Assembly (NCBI RefSeq): GCF_000381065.1
Contig: NZ_KB905839.1
Coordinates: 248,001-312,000 of the forward strand
Length of the DNA: 64,000 bases
Source: Propionispira raffinosivorans DSM 20765
GTDB taxonomy: Bacteria > Bacillota > Negativicutes > Selenomonadales > Selenomonadaceae
Reading direction: 5' to 3'
Below the pieces are notes generated by a model that did not search any database, was not told where the DNA came from, and saw only the letters and a program-made list of their open reading frames with translations. Position numbers and translations under genes: made by a program. Of this stretch, positions 9,218 through 17,853 are shown in pieces (the first letter of the stretch is position 1; the number at the start of each line of letters is the position of its first letter).

Positions 9218-9805
9218 ATGTTGAAAGAGTTATCAGTGGGGGAGTTCCTTAGTAAACTATCGGGTGAAAAAGCACCGGGAAGCGGCAGTGCCGCTGCACT
9301 AGTTGGTGCTTGTGGTGTAAGCCTTTTGATGTTAGCACTGCATTTATGTTCAGCAAACAGTAAATATGATAGTGAGCCACCAATTCAGCGTTGGCAAGAC
9401 GAATTGGCATCGATAAAAGAAACCTTAGAGAAATTGATCGATGAGGATGCTGTGGTGATGGAACGAGTTTTACCGCTTTTTCTGAGCCCTATTGAGCTTG
9501 AGACGAAGGAGTGGAATCGCTTACTTGCTGAAGCAATGTCGGTTTCTTTTGCGACAGCAGATGCCTGCTTTGCTGCAATGGGCATTGCCAAGGATATGAT
9601 TCAACTGGCTGAGCCTAATCTGGTTTGTGATATACGGTTTGCAGCGCTAAACTGCCATACTGCGTTACAGGGGAGTATGATGCTCAATCAAACGAATATT
9701 GACTTAATACGTGAGCAGGGTGACCTTAAGGCACATCTCAATGAGCGCGTATCGGTTTTGCTTGTTAAAACAAAATGTCTTGTTGATTTAATTTTAGATG
9801 AGTAA
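9218..9805 (+). CDS. Cyclodeaminase/cyclohydrolase family protein (FchA-like)
   Basis: The 195-residue protein carries the family opening motif EFLSKLSGEKAPGSGSAAAL, followed by a helical body (SLLMLALHLC; ALNCHTALQGSMMLNQTN). Relatives are the formiminotransferase-cyclodeaminase C-terminal domain and methenyl-THF cyclohydrolase FchA, both acting on one-carbon folates. The size matches stand-alone FchA. ATG 9218 has AGGAGGA at 9204-9210 with 7-base spacing. It is probably co-transcribed with the DAK2 protein, and the pair ends at a strong terminator. The substrate is not certain from sequence. Confidence 0.85.
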   Translation: MLKELSVGEFLSKLSGEKAPGSGSAAALVGACGVSLLMLALHLCSANSKYDSEPPIQRWQDELASIKETLEKLIDEDAVVMERVLPLFLSPIELETKEWNRLLAEAMSVSFATADACFAAMGIAKDMIQLAEPNLVCDIRFAALNCHTALQGSMMLNQTNIDLIREQGDLKAHLNERVSVLLVKTKCLVDLILDE

Positions 9806-9867
9806 AATAAAACAACCTATGACGAGCTGCTGTAATTTGGCAGTTTTTGTCATAGGTTGTTTTATTT
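9805..9867. terminator. Strong bidirectional terminator
   Basis: An 18-bp stem, AATAAAACAACCTATGAC with its near-perfect complement, encloses a 25-base loop and separates convergent genes. Confidence 0.85.
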
Positions 9868-9871
9868 CTTC

Positions 9872-11836
9872 TTATATTTTTTGCCGTCCAGCTCCTGGCC
9901 CATCATTGGCAACTGCTACAGAAGCCTCTGTGAAGGTTTTCATATCGTTTAGCATATGTAGACTGGCATCGACTAGTTTCATACCAAGGGCAGCAATACA
10001 GCCGCCACCTGTCGTCATATTGAGGTTTAGATAAGATGGAATATCCCAATCCAAGGCAGAAGCAGGTGGTGTTTCCGTACGTAAGATATAGTCTTTTACA
10101 TTGGGGGCCAGATCAATCGCAATTTTTGCGGCAATTTCAGAAATGAAATTATCGAGTACGATGAGTGCCCCACCGTGGGCTGCACCCAAAATGAGACCAA
10201 TCATGTATGCCAATTCTATATCGTTGGCCGCAGGTGTTTCGGAAGCTGGGGTATGAGGCTTAAGCAGACGATCTTTGAAGATTGTCAGTTCTATATAATT
10301 TGTGGTCAAAAGTTTTTGCAGTGCTTGTTTTACTTTCGTTCCACATATATCATGTCGCTGGTTTTCAGTTGTGGCAATCCCAATGATTTGAGTACCTTGT
10401 CGGATTTCTTTCTCAGCCAAAAGCATACCGCCTTTGATCGCCGTCAATAAATCTTGTGACGGTTTAGGCAGTTCAATCAGAGTGACCTTAGCATTTGCAT
10501 GCTGGGCAAATGCTGCCGTGAGTTTTTGCTGCGTGCTTGACATATTGGCTTTTGAACCAAAACACAGAATTCTTTTTTGCAAGATATTCGGTTTTGCTGA
10601 GGCTGTAATGCCGGCAATTTTTACAGCAATTTCTTCTAATCGACCCAGGCTGTAAATTGGTTTGCAGAGATTATCAATACGCAGCTGACACTTTTCCATC
10701 GAAGATAGATGCAAGGGGCGGATGGTGTCATTGTATTCTTGCAGTTCTTGTGTGGTTAGGGGTAACAGAGTTTTTTCTGACTGACAGCAAAAAAGATCGG
10801 GTATATGGTCTTTTGTGAGCGCTGTATAGGCGAGGAGCATGCCATCCAGCAGATTAATAATAATCGAGGAACCGGTCGCTTCGCCAAGGCGAAAATGCAT
10901 ATCCATATAAGGCTGGAGGTTGAGCTTTTCTAAGATTGCTTGATGGGCGGGTTCTGCTGCTAAATGTGACCCCATCAGGTATTCTTTTACCGTGGGGCAG
11001 AGTGTAGCTGCGATAAGGGCGGCTGCACCAGTATTGAAGCCGTCGAGGACAACAAAAGCACGATTTGCCGCTGCACCTAAGATGATGCCTGCAATACAGC
11101 CGAGCTCAAATCCGCCGAGTTTCATGAGGACATCGATTCCATCAGCTGGATTTGGCTGATTGACTGCCAGAGTTTGACGAACGACATCAATTTTGACTTT
11201 AAGGCGTTCATCCGAGATGTTGGTGCCGCGGCCGGTCGCTTCTTCAGGGCTTAGATCGCATAGACAAGCTACTATAGCAGCACTTGATGTGGTATTGGCA
11301 ATTCCCATTTCACCAGGTAAAAAGCAATGATAACCTTGCGCAGTATATTTTTGTACAAGTTCAATTCCGGTGTGCAAAGACTGAAGTGCCTCAAGCCTTG
11401 ACATGGCAGCTCCTTTTGCACAATTTTTTGTTCCAAGGGCAATCTTGCGATCAAGCAGCCCCGGTATTTTACCCATCGGAGCTGCGATACCCATATCGAC
11501 AACCACCATATGGGATTTTGAGAAATTAGCGAGGGCATTGGCTACGGCGCCTTTTGAAATCAGATAGTTTTTTGTCATGTGTACGGTTGTTTCAGGTGGA
11601 TAGGCACTGACTTTCATTTCGGCAACACCATGATCGGCACAGCTGATAATCGTACATTTTTTTGGCTCACTGGGAATTTTTTCACCACTGATGCCGGCAT
11701 AGTTTAATAAAATACTTTTCAAATACCCCAAGCCTTCTACATTGGTCATTGTATCAGATAGTTTTTTTTGTACGTCGTGTATTGCTTTTTCATCGAGGGG
11801 TTTAATGTTTTTTATGGTTTGTGTCAGTAAATTCAT
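9872..11836 (-). CDS. Double CobT-like phosphoribosyltransferase (candidate ArsAB-type lower-ligand-activating fusion)
   Basis: The protein has 654 residues, against about 350 for ordinary CobT, and contains two CobT-like halves. Half 1 (about 1-345) has IISCADHGVAEMKVSAYPPE, LPGEMGIANTTSSAAI, GFELGCIAGIILGAAANRA and FRLGEATGSS, which holds the expected catalytic glutamate. Half 2 (about 385-635) keeps SLGRLEEIAVKIAGITA, ELAYMIGLILGAAHGGALI and VKDYILRTE, but the catalytic segment reads LNLNMTTGGG with no glutamate, and the ADHG segment has decayed. CobT transfers phosphoribose from nicotinate mononucleotide to the lower-ligand base of cobamides. In Sporomusa ovata a CobT-related heterodimer, ArsAB, activates phenolic bases; an active half plus a degenerate half in one chain fits a fused ArsAB. 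Plain CobT with an accessory domain is the alternative. GGGAGGAT precedes the start. Tex lies 13 bases upstream in the same operon. Confidence 0.82.
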   Translation of the reverse strand: MNLLTQTIKNIKPLDEKAIHDVQKKLSDTMTNVEGLGYLKSILLNYAGISGEKIPSEPKKCTIISCADHGVAEMKVSAYPPETTVHMTKNYLISKGAVANALANFSKSHMVVVDMGIAAPMGKIPGLLDRKIALGTKNCAKGAAMSRLEALQSLHTGIELVQKYTAQGYHCFLPGEMGIANTTSSAAIVACLCDLSPEEATGRGTNISDERLKVKIDVVRQTLAVNQPNPADGIDVLMKLGGFELGCIAGIILGAAANRAFVVLDGFNTGAAALIAATLCPTVKEYLMGSHLAAEPAHQAILEKLNLQPYMDMHFRLGEATGSSIIINLLDGMLLAYTALTKDHIPDLFCCQSEKTLLPLTTQELQEYNDTIRPLHLSSMEKCQLRIDNLCKPIYSLGRLEEIAVKIAGITASAKPNILQKRILCFGSKANMSSTQQKLTAAFAQHANAKVTLIELPKPSQDLLTAIKGGMLLAEKEIRQGTQIIGIATTENQRHDICGTKVKQALQKLLTTNYIELTIFKDRLLKPHTPASETPAANDIELAYMIGLILGAAHGGALIVLDNFISEIAAKIAIDLAPNVKDYILRTETPPASALDWDIPSYLNLNMTTGGGCIAALGMKLVDASLHMLNDMKTFTEASVAVANDGPGAGRQKI

Positions 11837-11849
11837 ACGATCCTCCCTG

Positions 11850-14027
11850 TTAGGCTTCTTTGGGTACTTGTTTTAGGCTGAGGCCGATCCGGTGACGATC
11901 GGCATCAATGCTGATGACCATTACATCAATAATATCACCAACGGATACTACATCAAGTGGATGGTTGACTCGTTTATAGCTGAGTTCGGAGCGATGGATG
12001 AGTCCGGCTGTCTTGATGCCGATATCAACAAAAGCGCCAAAATCAGTTACATTGTGAACTGTGCCGCGCATAATTGTGCCGACAGCGATATCCGTTAACT
12101 TTACAATCGATTTACGCGTAAGCGGAGCGGGGAAATCTTCACGTGGATCACGTCCAGGTTTTGCTAAGGCATCAAGGATATCACGGATGGTTGGTACACC
12201 AGCATCAAGGCTGGCGGCCAACTGATTGATATCGATCAACTTTATTTTTGCCTGCAAAATTTCAAGCTGGTGTTTATCTTTCAAGTCTTGCAGCGTAAAA
12301 CCGAGTTTTGCTAAAATACTTTCTGCTAGTTTGTAAGATTCAGGATGGACAGGGGTATTGTCCAGTGGTGATTTTGCCATACCGATACGGAGAAAACCGG
12401 CACATTGCGTGAAAGCTGCTTGACCAAGGCGGGCTACTTTTAAGAGTTCTTTCCGTGCTGTAAATTCACCATTTTCATTCCGGTACGTAACAATGTTTTT
12501 GGCTACGGTGGCATTGATTCCAGAAACATGTTTTAATAGCTCAATCGAAGCGGTATTTAGCTCAACGCCGACATGGTTCACGGCGGATTCGATTACATGA
12601 TCAAGGGTTGTTGTTAGTCCTTTTTGGTTCACATCATGCTGATATTGACCAACACCAATGGATTGTGGATCAATTTTAACGAGTTCTGCTAATGGATCCT
12701 GGACCCGCCGGGCGATGGATACCGCGCCGCGAATGGTGACATCATAGTCAGGCAGTTCTTCTTTTGCTAGTTTGGAAGCTGAATAAACCGAAGCGCCAGC
12801 TTCGTTCGTGATAATATAATGGACATTGAGTTGATTTGCATTAATCAAGTTTGCGGTAAATTCTTCCGTTTCATAAGAGGCAGTACCATTGCCGATTGAA
12901 ATAAGGGTAACATTGTATTTTTTGATTAGAGCCAGTGTCGTTTCAGCGGCTTTTGCTTTAGCGTCATCGCTCATTGTAAGATAGAGAACACCATGGTCGA
13001 GTACATGCCCAGTTGCATCAATAACAGCCATTTTACAGCCGGTGCGATAGCCAGGGTCAAGTCCCATAACGACATTGCCCGATAATGGAGCTTGGAGCAA
13101 AAGCTGTTTAAGATTCAGACCAAATACATGAATAGCCTGGGTTTCTGCATTTTCAGTCAACAGAGAACGGATTTCACGATCGAGTGCCGGAAACAATAGG
13201 CGTTTATAACCATCAGAAACGGCGGCGGTTATGATTTCGCTAAAAATTGATGGCTTTGTTATAATTTTATTTAAAATCAAGCTGAGATTTTTTTCATGGT
13301 CGGTATCAAGCCGAACTTTGAGAAAGTTTTTCTTTTCACCGCGATTGATTGCCAATATGCGATGAGATGGTAATGTTTTGAGGGGTTCACTGTATTCTTT
13401 GTACATTAAAAATGCCTGACTGGCTTCATTTTCTTCAGGAAGTTCGGCCTGGATACGGGCATTTTGCCATAGGTATTTTCGCAGCATTGAACGGATGTCA
13501 GCTCGTTCACAGACTATTTCAGCGATAATATCCATCGCTGCCGCAAAAACAAGTTCAGTAGAATCAATTTCGTTTTCTGCATTTATATATTGTGTTGCGT
13601 ACTCTAGTGGATTTCCACTGGTGATTTCTTGTGCCATGATCAGATCGGCGAATGGTTCAAGACCTTTTTCACGGGCAATCTGAGCACGGGTACGTTTTTT
13701 CTGTTTATAAGGAAGATATAAATCTTCGAGATCTTGGAGCTTTATTGTACGCTCAATAGCGGTTTTTAATTCGGGCGTGAGTTTCCCCTGTTCTTCAATG
13801 CTTTTTAGTATATCATCCTGCCTTTTGATTAGATTGCGCAGATAAGCAAGTCGTTCTTCAGTCGTACGGATTTGTTCTTCATCGAGTTCACCAGTTACTT
13901 CTTTTCGATAACGCGATATAAAGGGAACCGTATTTCCTTCATCTAATAATTTTATCGTTGCATCAATTTGATATTTTTTAACTTTCAGTTCATTGGCAAG
14001 ATAAGCGCCAATTTCTTCTAAAATCAT
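11850..14027 (-). CDS. tex: Tex family RNA-binding transcription accessory protein
   Basis: The 725-residue protein matches full-length Tex. The N-terminal helical region has VPFISRYRKEVTGELDEEQI near residue 34. The YqgF/RuvX-like domain holds MGLDPGYRTGCKMAVID near 320 and ISIGNGTASYETEEF. Helix-hairpin-helix segments follow (HVSGINATVAKNIVTYR). A C-terminal S1 domain spans about 645-720 (GTVHNVTDFGAFVDIGI). Tex is a cytosolic nucleic-acid-binding protein linked to transcription and ribosome-associated RNA. It is followed after 13 bases by the double CobT-like gene. The ribosome site is weak. Confidence 0.95.
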   Translation of the reverse strand: MILEEIGAYLANELKVKKYQIDATIKLLDEGNTVPFISRYRKEVTGELDEEQIRTTEERLAYLRNLIKRQDDILKSIEEQGKLTPELKTAIERTIKLQDLEDLYLPYKQKKRTRAQIAREKGLEPFADLIMAQEITSGNPLEYATQYINAENEIDSTELVFAAAMDIIAEIVCERADIRSMLRKYLWQNARIQAELPEENEASQAFLMYKEYSEPLKTLPSHRILAINRGEKKNFLKVRLDTDHEKNLSLILNKIITKPSIFSEIITAAVSDGYKRLLFPALDREIRSLLTENAETQAIHVFGLNLKQLLLQAPLSGNVVMGLDPGYRTGCKMAVIDATGHVLDHGVLYLTMSDDAKAKAAETTLALIKKYNVTLISIGNGTASYETEEFTANLINANQLNVHYIITNEAGASVYSASKLAKEELPDYDVTIRGAVSIARRVQDPLAELVKIDPQSIGVGQYQHDVNQKGLTTTLDHVIESAVNHVGVELNTASIELLKHVSGINATVAKNIVTYRNENGEFTARKELLKVARLGQAAFTQCAGFLRIGMAKSPLDNTPVHPESYKLAESILAKLGFTLQDLKDKHQLEILQAKIKLIDINQLAASLDAGVPTIRDILDALAKPGRDPREDFPAPLTRKSIVKLTDIAVGTIMRGTVHNVTDFGAFVDIGIKTAGLIHRSELSYKRVNHPLDVVSVGDIIDVMVISIDADRHRIGLSLKQVPKEA

Positions 14028-14148
14028 GAAGTCACCAACTTTTCTTTATTTTTCAGAAACATAGTCTTTAATGTAAATTTAAAATCGTTTCGCCTTCAAA
14101 TATTATAGCATAAATTCGAACGTTTGCTAAAATGGATAAAAAGATGCA

Positions 14149-14248
14149 TATAGAACGCATTAAAGAAATTACATCCAGCCTATCAGCCTGCCAATAATGG
14201 GGTGTAGGGTATACCCCATTATTGACGATTGTCATATAACATATATAA
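14149..14248. repeat. Dispersed palindromic repeat, near-full copy
   Basis: The left terminus TATAGAACGCATTAAAG is followed by ACATCCAGCCTATCAG, a GGGGTGTAGGGTATACCCC core hairpin, and the right arm TTGACGATTGTCATATAA. The right outer terminus has decayed. The copy lies between tex and the Fur-family regulator gene. Confidence 0.85.
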
Positions 14249-14414
14249 TTGTAGCTTATGCAGTTAAAAAAACAAAAAGCGTAATTGAATCTTGACAAAG
14301 ATGGATCTGGGTCTATATACTAAATACTGTTGATATTTAATACTTTTTAAAAATTAGAATTATAGAAAAGAATTCTTAGCACAATACGAGTTCTTAATTA
14401 CTGCAATAGATACA
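14249..14414. other. AT-rich intergenic DNA with a possible second promoter
   Basis: No coding pattern is visible. TTGACA at 14292-14297 and TATACT at 14316-14321, spaced by 18 bases, could be an extra upstream promoter for the regulator at 14562. Confidence 0.35.
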
Positions 14415-14443
14415 TTGACAAAAATCATTTTAATCAGTAGAAT
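14415..14443 (+). promoter_or_regulatory. Promoter for the Fur/PerR-family regulator
   Basis: A consensus TTGACA (14415-14420) lies 17 bases from TAGAAT (14438-14443), about 120 bases before the start codon. Confidence 0.65.
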
Positions 14444-14561
14444 AATAAATATCTATATATATTTATGCTTTGTTAGGAATATATAAGAATAAAGAACGAA
14501 TCTAGTTTATTTTTTATGAATGAGTAGACGAAGAAATGTTCATGTAAGGTGGCGGATTGTA

Positions 14562-14996
14562 ATGGATGCAAAAGAAGTAACAGCATTATTAAGAGAAAAA
14601 GGCTTTAAAGTAACGCCACAGCGTTTGGCAATTTACAATGTGTTAAGTAACACAACGGAACATCCGAGTGCTGAAATGATATTCAGTAAATTGCAGGAAT
14701 TTTATCCGACGATGAGTTTGGCAACGGTCTATAAAACAATTGAAATTTTAAAAGAAATAGGATTGGTTCAAATCTTAAATGTTGGTGAAGAAAGTTTTCG
14801 TTATGATGCGAATACGGATACACACCCGCATGTACGCTGCTTAGTTTGTAATCGGGTTGATGATATTTACGGTGTGGATGAATCAGCTTATGTGAATCAG
14901 ATCAGTGAACAAACAGCATATCGCCTGTCAGGTCAGCAGTTCTATTTTTATGGAGTTTGTCCTGAGTGCCAGTCGAAAGCAGGGAAAATGCACTAA
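14562..14996 (+). CDS. Fur-family metalloregulator (PerR-like)
   Basis: The 144-residue protein has the Fur layout. The winged helix spans residues 1-80 (LREKGFKVTPQRLAIYNVL; MSLATVYKTIEILKEIGLVQ) and a metal-binding dimerisation domain spans 80-144. CLVC and CPEC are the paired cysteines of the structural zinc site. HPHVRCLVCN carries the usual histidines. It probably senses iron or peroxide; the PerR-like call rests on overall resemblance in an anaerobe. The start at 14562 has AAGGTGG upstream and gives the normal family length; an in-frame ATG at 14520 lacks a ribosome site. Confidence 0.9.
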   Translation: MDAKEVTALLREKGFKVTPQRLAIYNVLSNTTEHPSAEMIFSKLQEFYPTMSLATVYKTIEILKEIGLVQILNVGEESFRYDANTDTHPHVRCLVCNRVDDIYGVDESAYVNQISEQTAYRLSGQQFYFYGVCPECQSKAGKMH

Positions 14997-15029
14997 TTCT
15001 ATTTCTATGTGTTGTCAACGGTTGATAAT

Positions 15030-15073
15030 TCGCAAATGTTCTGTGAGAATACAGGGGGTTTGCGATTTTTTTT
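15030..15073 (+). terminator. Intrinsic terminator after the Fur/PerR gene
   Basis: TCGCAAA pairs with TTTGCGA across a 22-base loop and is followed by TTTTTTTT. Confidence 0.65.
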
Positions 15074-15270
15074 ATTTCAGCTGTGTTTGTTGCAGTGGAT
15101 TGTTGTTTTTAGGGATAAAGAATAGTATGATATAAATAGAATTTTGCTATGATTTCAGATGCTTTACAGGATTCTTTGCTAACTTTATAAATAGAAACTT
15201 GTTTGGGCAAAAGAGCAGAGTTCATGTGTTCGTGTGGAATGTATTGGATATAAATGAGGTAGAAAAATAT

Positions 15271-16038
15271 ATGCAGGTTTCGGTATTGGCAAGCGGTAGT
15301 AAAGGCAATTCAATCTTCATTGAAATGAATGGCACAAAAATATTAGTGGATGCAGGAATTAGTGCTCTTCGAATCAAAAAAAGTCTTTTTGCTATTGGGG
15401 TTGAGATTGAGGAATTAGATGGGGTTTTAATTACGCATGAGCATCGTGATCATATTGGCGGGCTAACGACGTTGTCCCGCAAATACAGTTTGCCGATTTA
15501 TACACGGTCTGATACTTTTGCATCCATGTATTGTCGTGATACAATTCCTGATCAGTGCTGCAATGCGATTGGTGAGGATTTCTGTATTGGCAATCTTAAA
15601 ATTGGGGCATTTAATATTTCGCATGATGCGGCTGACCCGGTTGGTTTCACGATTTTGGATCGGGATATAAAATGTACGGTGGCAACAGATTTGGGATTTG
15701 TTACCAGCAGTGTACAGGCAGCTTTGGATTATTCGGATGTTTTGGTATTGGAGGCCAATCATGATACAGAGTTATTGAAAAAAGGTGCTTATCCCTGGTA
15801 TCTGAAACAACGTATTTTGAGCAATCGCGGTCATTTATCGAATGAGGATGCTGCGTGGGCTTTAGTTCGTATGAAAAAACAAAAAACGAAAGTTTTTTTA
15901 GCACATTTAAGTGCTGAAAATAATGATCCGCATGTTGCACATGCTACGGTTTGTGGGATCGTGGAGCAGCAAGGTTATGACTTGGGCATTGATTTGGATA
16001 TACGTTTGACGAAACAAAATGAAATTGTAAGTCTGTAG
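15271..16038 (+). CDS. walJ: WalJ/YycJ-type metallo-beta-lactamase-fold hydrolase
   Basis: The 255-residue protein begins VSVLASGSKGNSIFIE and has the metal motif LITHEHRDHIGG at about residues 54-65, followed by ISHDAADPVGF, VATDLGFV and ANHD, typical of WalJ. It is a cytosolic MBL-fold phosphodiesterase or nuclease linked in other Firmicutes to cell wall and DNA-replication control. The 24 residues before the ATG at 15271 do not fit the family, so that start is chosen; GAGGT lies 11 bases upstream. It is followed by htrA and rlmH, as in the ends of Firmicute walRK operons, although walRK itself is not in this window. Confidence 0.9.
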   Translation: MQVSVLASGSKGNSIFIEMNGTKILVDAGISALRIKKSLFAIGVEIEELDGVLITHEHRDHIGGLTTLSRKYSLPIYTRSDTFASMYCRDTIPDQCCNAIGEDFCIGNLKIGAFNISHDAADPVGFTILDRDIKCTVATDLGFVTSSVQAALDYSDVLVLEANHDTELLKKGAYPWYLKQRILSNRGHLSNEDAAWALVRMKKQKTKVFLAHLSAENNDPHVAHATVCGIVEQQGYDLGIDLDIRLTKQNEIVSL

Positions 16039-16050
16039 GAGGTTTTTTTT

Positions 16051-17172
16051 ATGAAAGCATTATATAAAAATTTGAATCCATATTTTGTGGTGATGATAAG
16101 TATTTTGCTGGTTGTTTCAGCATTGTTTGCAGGCTGCACAGCTTTTGGCAATAAACAGGAATCTGCGGCAAAAGCGCAGGAGAGTACATCGAATCTAACG
16201 CCTCCGGCCGCGAATGATAAACTTTCTGATGCAAGAAATACAGCGCTTGTCAGAGCTGCTAAAAGTGTAGGACCAGCTGTTGTTGGTATAACGAATAAAG
16301 CTGTGGCACGTGATTGGTTTAATCATCAGGTGATGATCAATCAAGGGACTGGTTCGGGCGTTATTTTTGACAGTAATGGTTATATTGTAACGAATAATCA
16401 TGTGGTCGATGGGGCAAAAGAAATCACCGTAGCACTTTCTGATGGCAGGACTCTGGCTGGGAAAATTGTCGGTACCGATCCGGTTACGGATATTGCTGTT
16501 GTCAAAGTAGATGCAACAGGTCTGCCAACGGTAACATTTGGCAATTCAGATGATATTATGGTCGGTGAACCAGCACTTGCCATTGGTAATCCATTGGGGT
16601 TGGAGTTTCAAGGCAGTGTAACAGCTGGGGTAATCAGTGCCTTGAATCGTAGTATGGAAATCGGTGAACGCAGATTTAAATTGATTCAGACGGATGCGGC
16701 AATCAATCCGGGCAATTCCGGTGGAGCACTTGTGAACGCTGATGGTATGGTAATTGGCATCAATAGTGCAAAAGTTTCAGCAGCTGGGGTTGAAGGTATG
16801 GGTTTTTCAATTCCGATTAATGCAGTACGGCCGATTATTGAAGATATTATTAAAACAGGTCATGTAGTGCGTCCTTATCTAGGCGTGGGTGTTTTCGATA
16901 AAGCAACAGCGGCTAGTCAGGGCTATTCTTTGAATATTGATAAAGGCATCTATGTTGCACAAGTGACAGCAGGCGGTCCTGGTGAAAAAGCGGGTATCCA
17001 AAAAGGTGATATCATCCTTAAGATAGCAGATACGGAAACCAACACGGTGGTTGACCTTAGAACAGCCATCGTTAACTACAACGTGGGTGACACAGTGAAA
17101 GTAGAATTCACTCGAAATGGTGAGAAACACAGCGTTGATGTGGCACTTGAAGAAATGCCGGATAGCCAATGA
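16051..17172 (+). CDS. htrA: HtrA/DegP-type serine protease, predicted lipoprotein
   Basis: The 373-residue protein has an N-terminal hydrophobic segment that ends in LFAGC, a plausible lipobox, so it may be lipid-anchored rather than bound by a transmembrane helix. The trypsin-like triad is visible: His in VTNNHVVDG, Asp in TDIAVVKVD and Ser in NPGNSGGAL. One PDZ domain follows from about residue 270 (RPYLGVGVFD; GPGEKAGIQKGDIILKI). It should act outside the inner membrane in protein quality control. AGGAGG stands before the ATG. It lies 12 bases after walJ and overlaps rlmH by 4 bases (ATGA). Confidence 0.94.
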   Translation: MKALYKNLNPYFVVMISILLVVSALFAGCTAFGNKQESAAKAQESTSNLTPPAANDKLSDARNTALVRAAKSVGPAVVGITNKAVARDWFNHQVMINQGTGSGVIFDSNGYIVTNNHVVDGAKEITVALSDGRTLAGKIVGTDPVTDIAVVKVDATGLPTVTFGNSDDIMVGEPALAIGNPLGLEFQGSVTAGVISALNRSMEIGERRFKLIQTDAAINPGNSGGALVNADGMVIGINSAKVSAAGVEGMGFSIPINAVRPIIEDIIKTGHVVRPYLGVGVFDKATAASQGYSLNIDKGIYVAQVTAGGPGEKAGIQKGDIILKIADTETNTVVDLRTAIVNYNVGDTVKVEFTRNGEKHSVDVALEEMPDSQ

Positions 17173-17648
17173 AGATAAACATTGTCGCAGCAGGCAAGAT
17201 TAAAGAAAAATATCTTTCAGCCGGAATCGCTGAATTTACCAAACGCATGACAACGTTTGCGAATCTTAAAATCATTGAAATCCATGAAGAAAAAATGCCG
17301 GATAACCCATCCGAAGCAGAAAAGAAAAAGACGCTCACCATTGAAGGTGAGCGTCTTTTGAAGCAAGTACCAGAGGGGAGCTACCTCATTGTTTTAGATG
17401 TGTATGGCAAAGAATCTTCCTCCGAAGAACTTGCTAAAAATATTGCCCAGCTAGGGCTCAAGGGGCAAAGTAATATTACATTTTTAATCGGTGGCGCTTT
17501 TGGTTTGTCTGAAGAAGTCCGCCAAGCCGCCGCCGAAAAACTCAGTTTCTCACGCATGACATTTACCCATCAAATGGTAAGACTGCTGCTCGTGGAGCAA
17601 ATCTACCGGGCCTTTAAAATTAATCGGGGCGAGAAGTATCACTGGTAA
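17169..17648 (+). CDS. rlmH: 23S rRNA pseudouridine-1915 N3-methyltransferase
   Basis: RlmH is a small SPOUT methyltransferase that methylates pseudouridine 1915 in helix 69 of 23S rRNA. The 159-residue length is exact for the family. YLIVLDVYGKESSSEELA, FLIGGAFGLSEEV and the C-terminal RLLLVEQIYRAFKINRGEKY (ending HW) form the trefoil-knot and substrate site. The start codon overlaps the htrA stop (ATGA), so translation is likely coupled. Confidence 0.97.
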   Translation: MKINIVAAGKIKEKYLSAGIAEFTKRMTTFANLKIIEIHEEKMPDNPSEAEKKKTLTIEGERLLKQVPEGSYLIVLDVYGKESSSEELAKNIAQLGLKGQSNITFLIGGAFGLSEEVRQAAAEKLSFSRMTFTHQMVRLLLVEQIYRAFKINRGEKYHW

Positions 17649-17654
17649 TTAGAG

Positions 17655-17699
17655 AAAAAATCCTGTCCATTTGTAGTAAGATAAGTGGACAGGATTTTT
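17655..17699 (+). terminator. Intrinsic terminator after rlmH
   Basis: AAAATCCTGTCCA pairs with TGGACAGGATTTTT, closing the walJ-htrA-rlmH operon. Confidence 0.85.
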
Positions 17700-17729
17700 G
17701 TTTAACTACAAGGTTTAATTTTACATCAT

Positions 17730-17830
17730 GCATGAAAGCGATTACATTTAGCCTATCAGTCTGCCAGAGGTGCGTAACGCTACTGAACCCTACCCCATTC
17801 TTGACGATTGCCATGTGAAATATTTAATAT
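17730..17830. repeat. Dispersed palindromic repeat, full-length degenerate copy
   Basis: GATTACATTTAGCCTATCAG and TCTGCCAG mark the left arm; CCCCATTCTTGACGATTGCC and ATATTTAAT mark the right arm. The loop GTGCGTAACGCTACTG differs from other copies. It lies between two convergent operons. Confidence 0.8.
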
Positions 17831-17853
17831 AGCAAACATATTTAACTTTTTTA

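Noticed and set aside
14068..14298. Minus-strand ORF of 76 codons across a repeat copy, with similar starts in other copies
   Set aside because: The ORFs begin at the ATGGCAATCGT part of the repeat and look alike at first, but the frame through the variable loop is not kept between copies, so the repeat is not coding.
14350..14380. Possible PerR/Fur box before the Fur-family gene
   Set aside because: TTAGAATTATAGAAA matches the PerR box at only about 11 of 15 positions and is poorly palindromic in AT-rich DNA.
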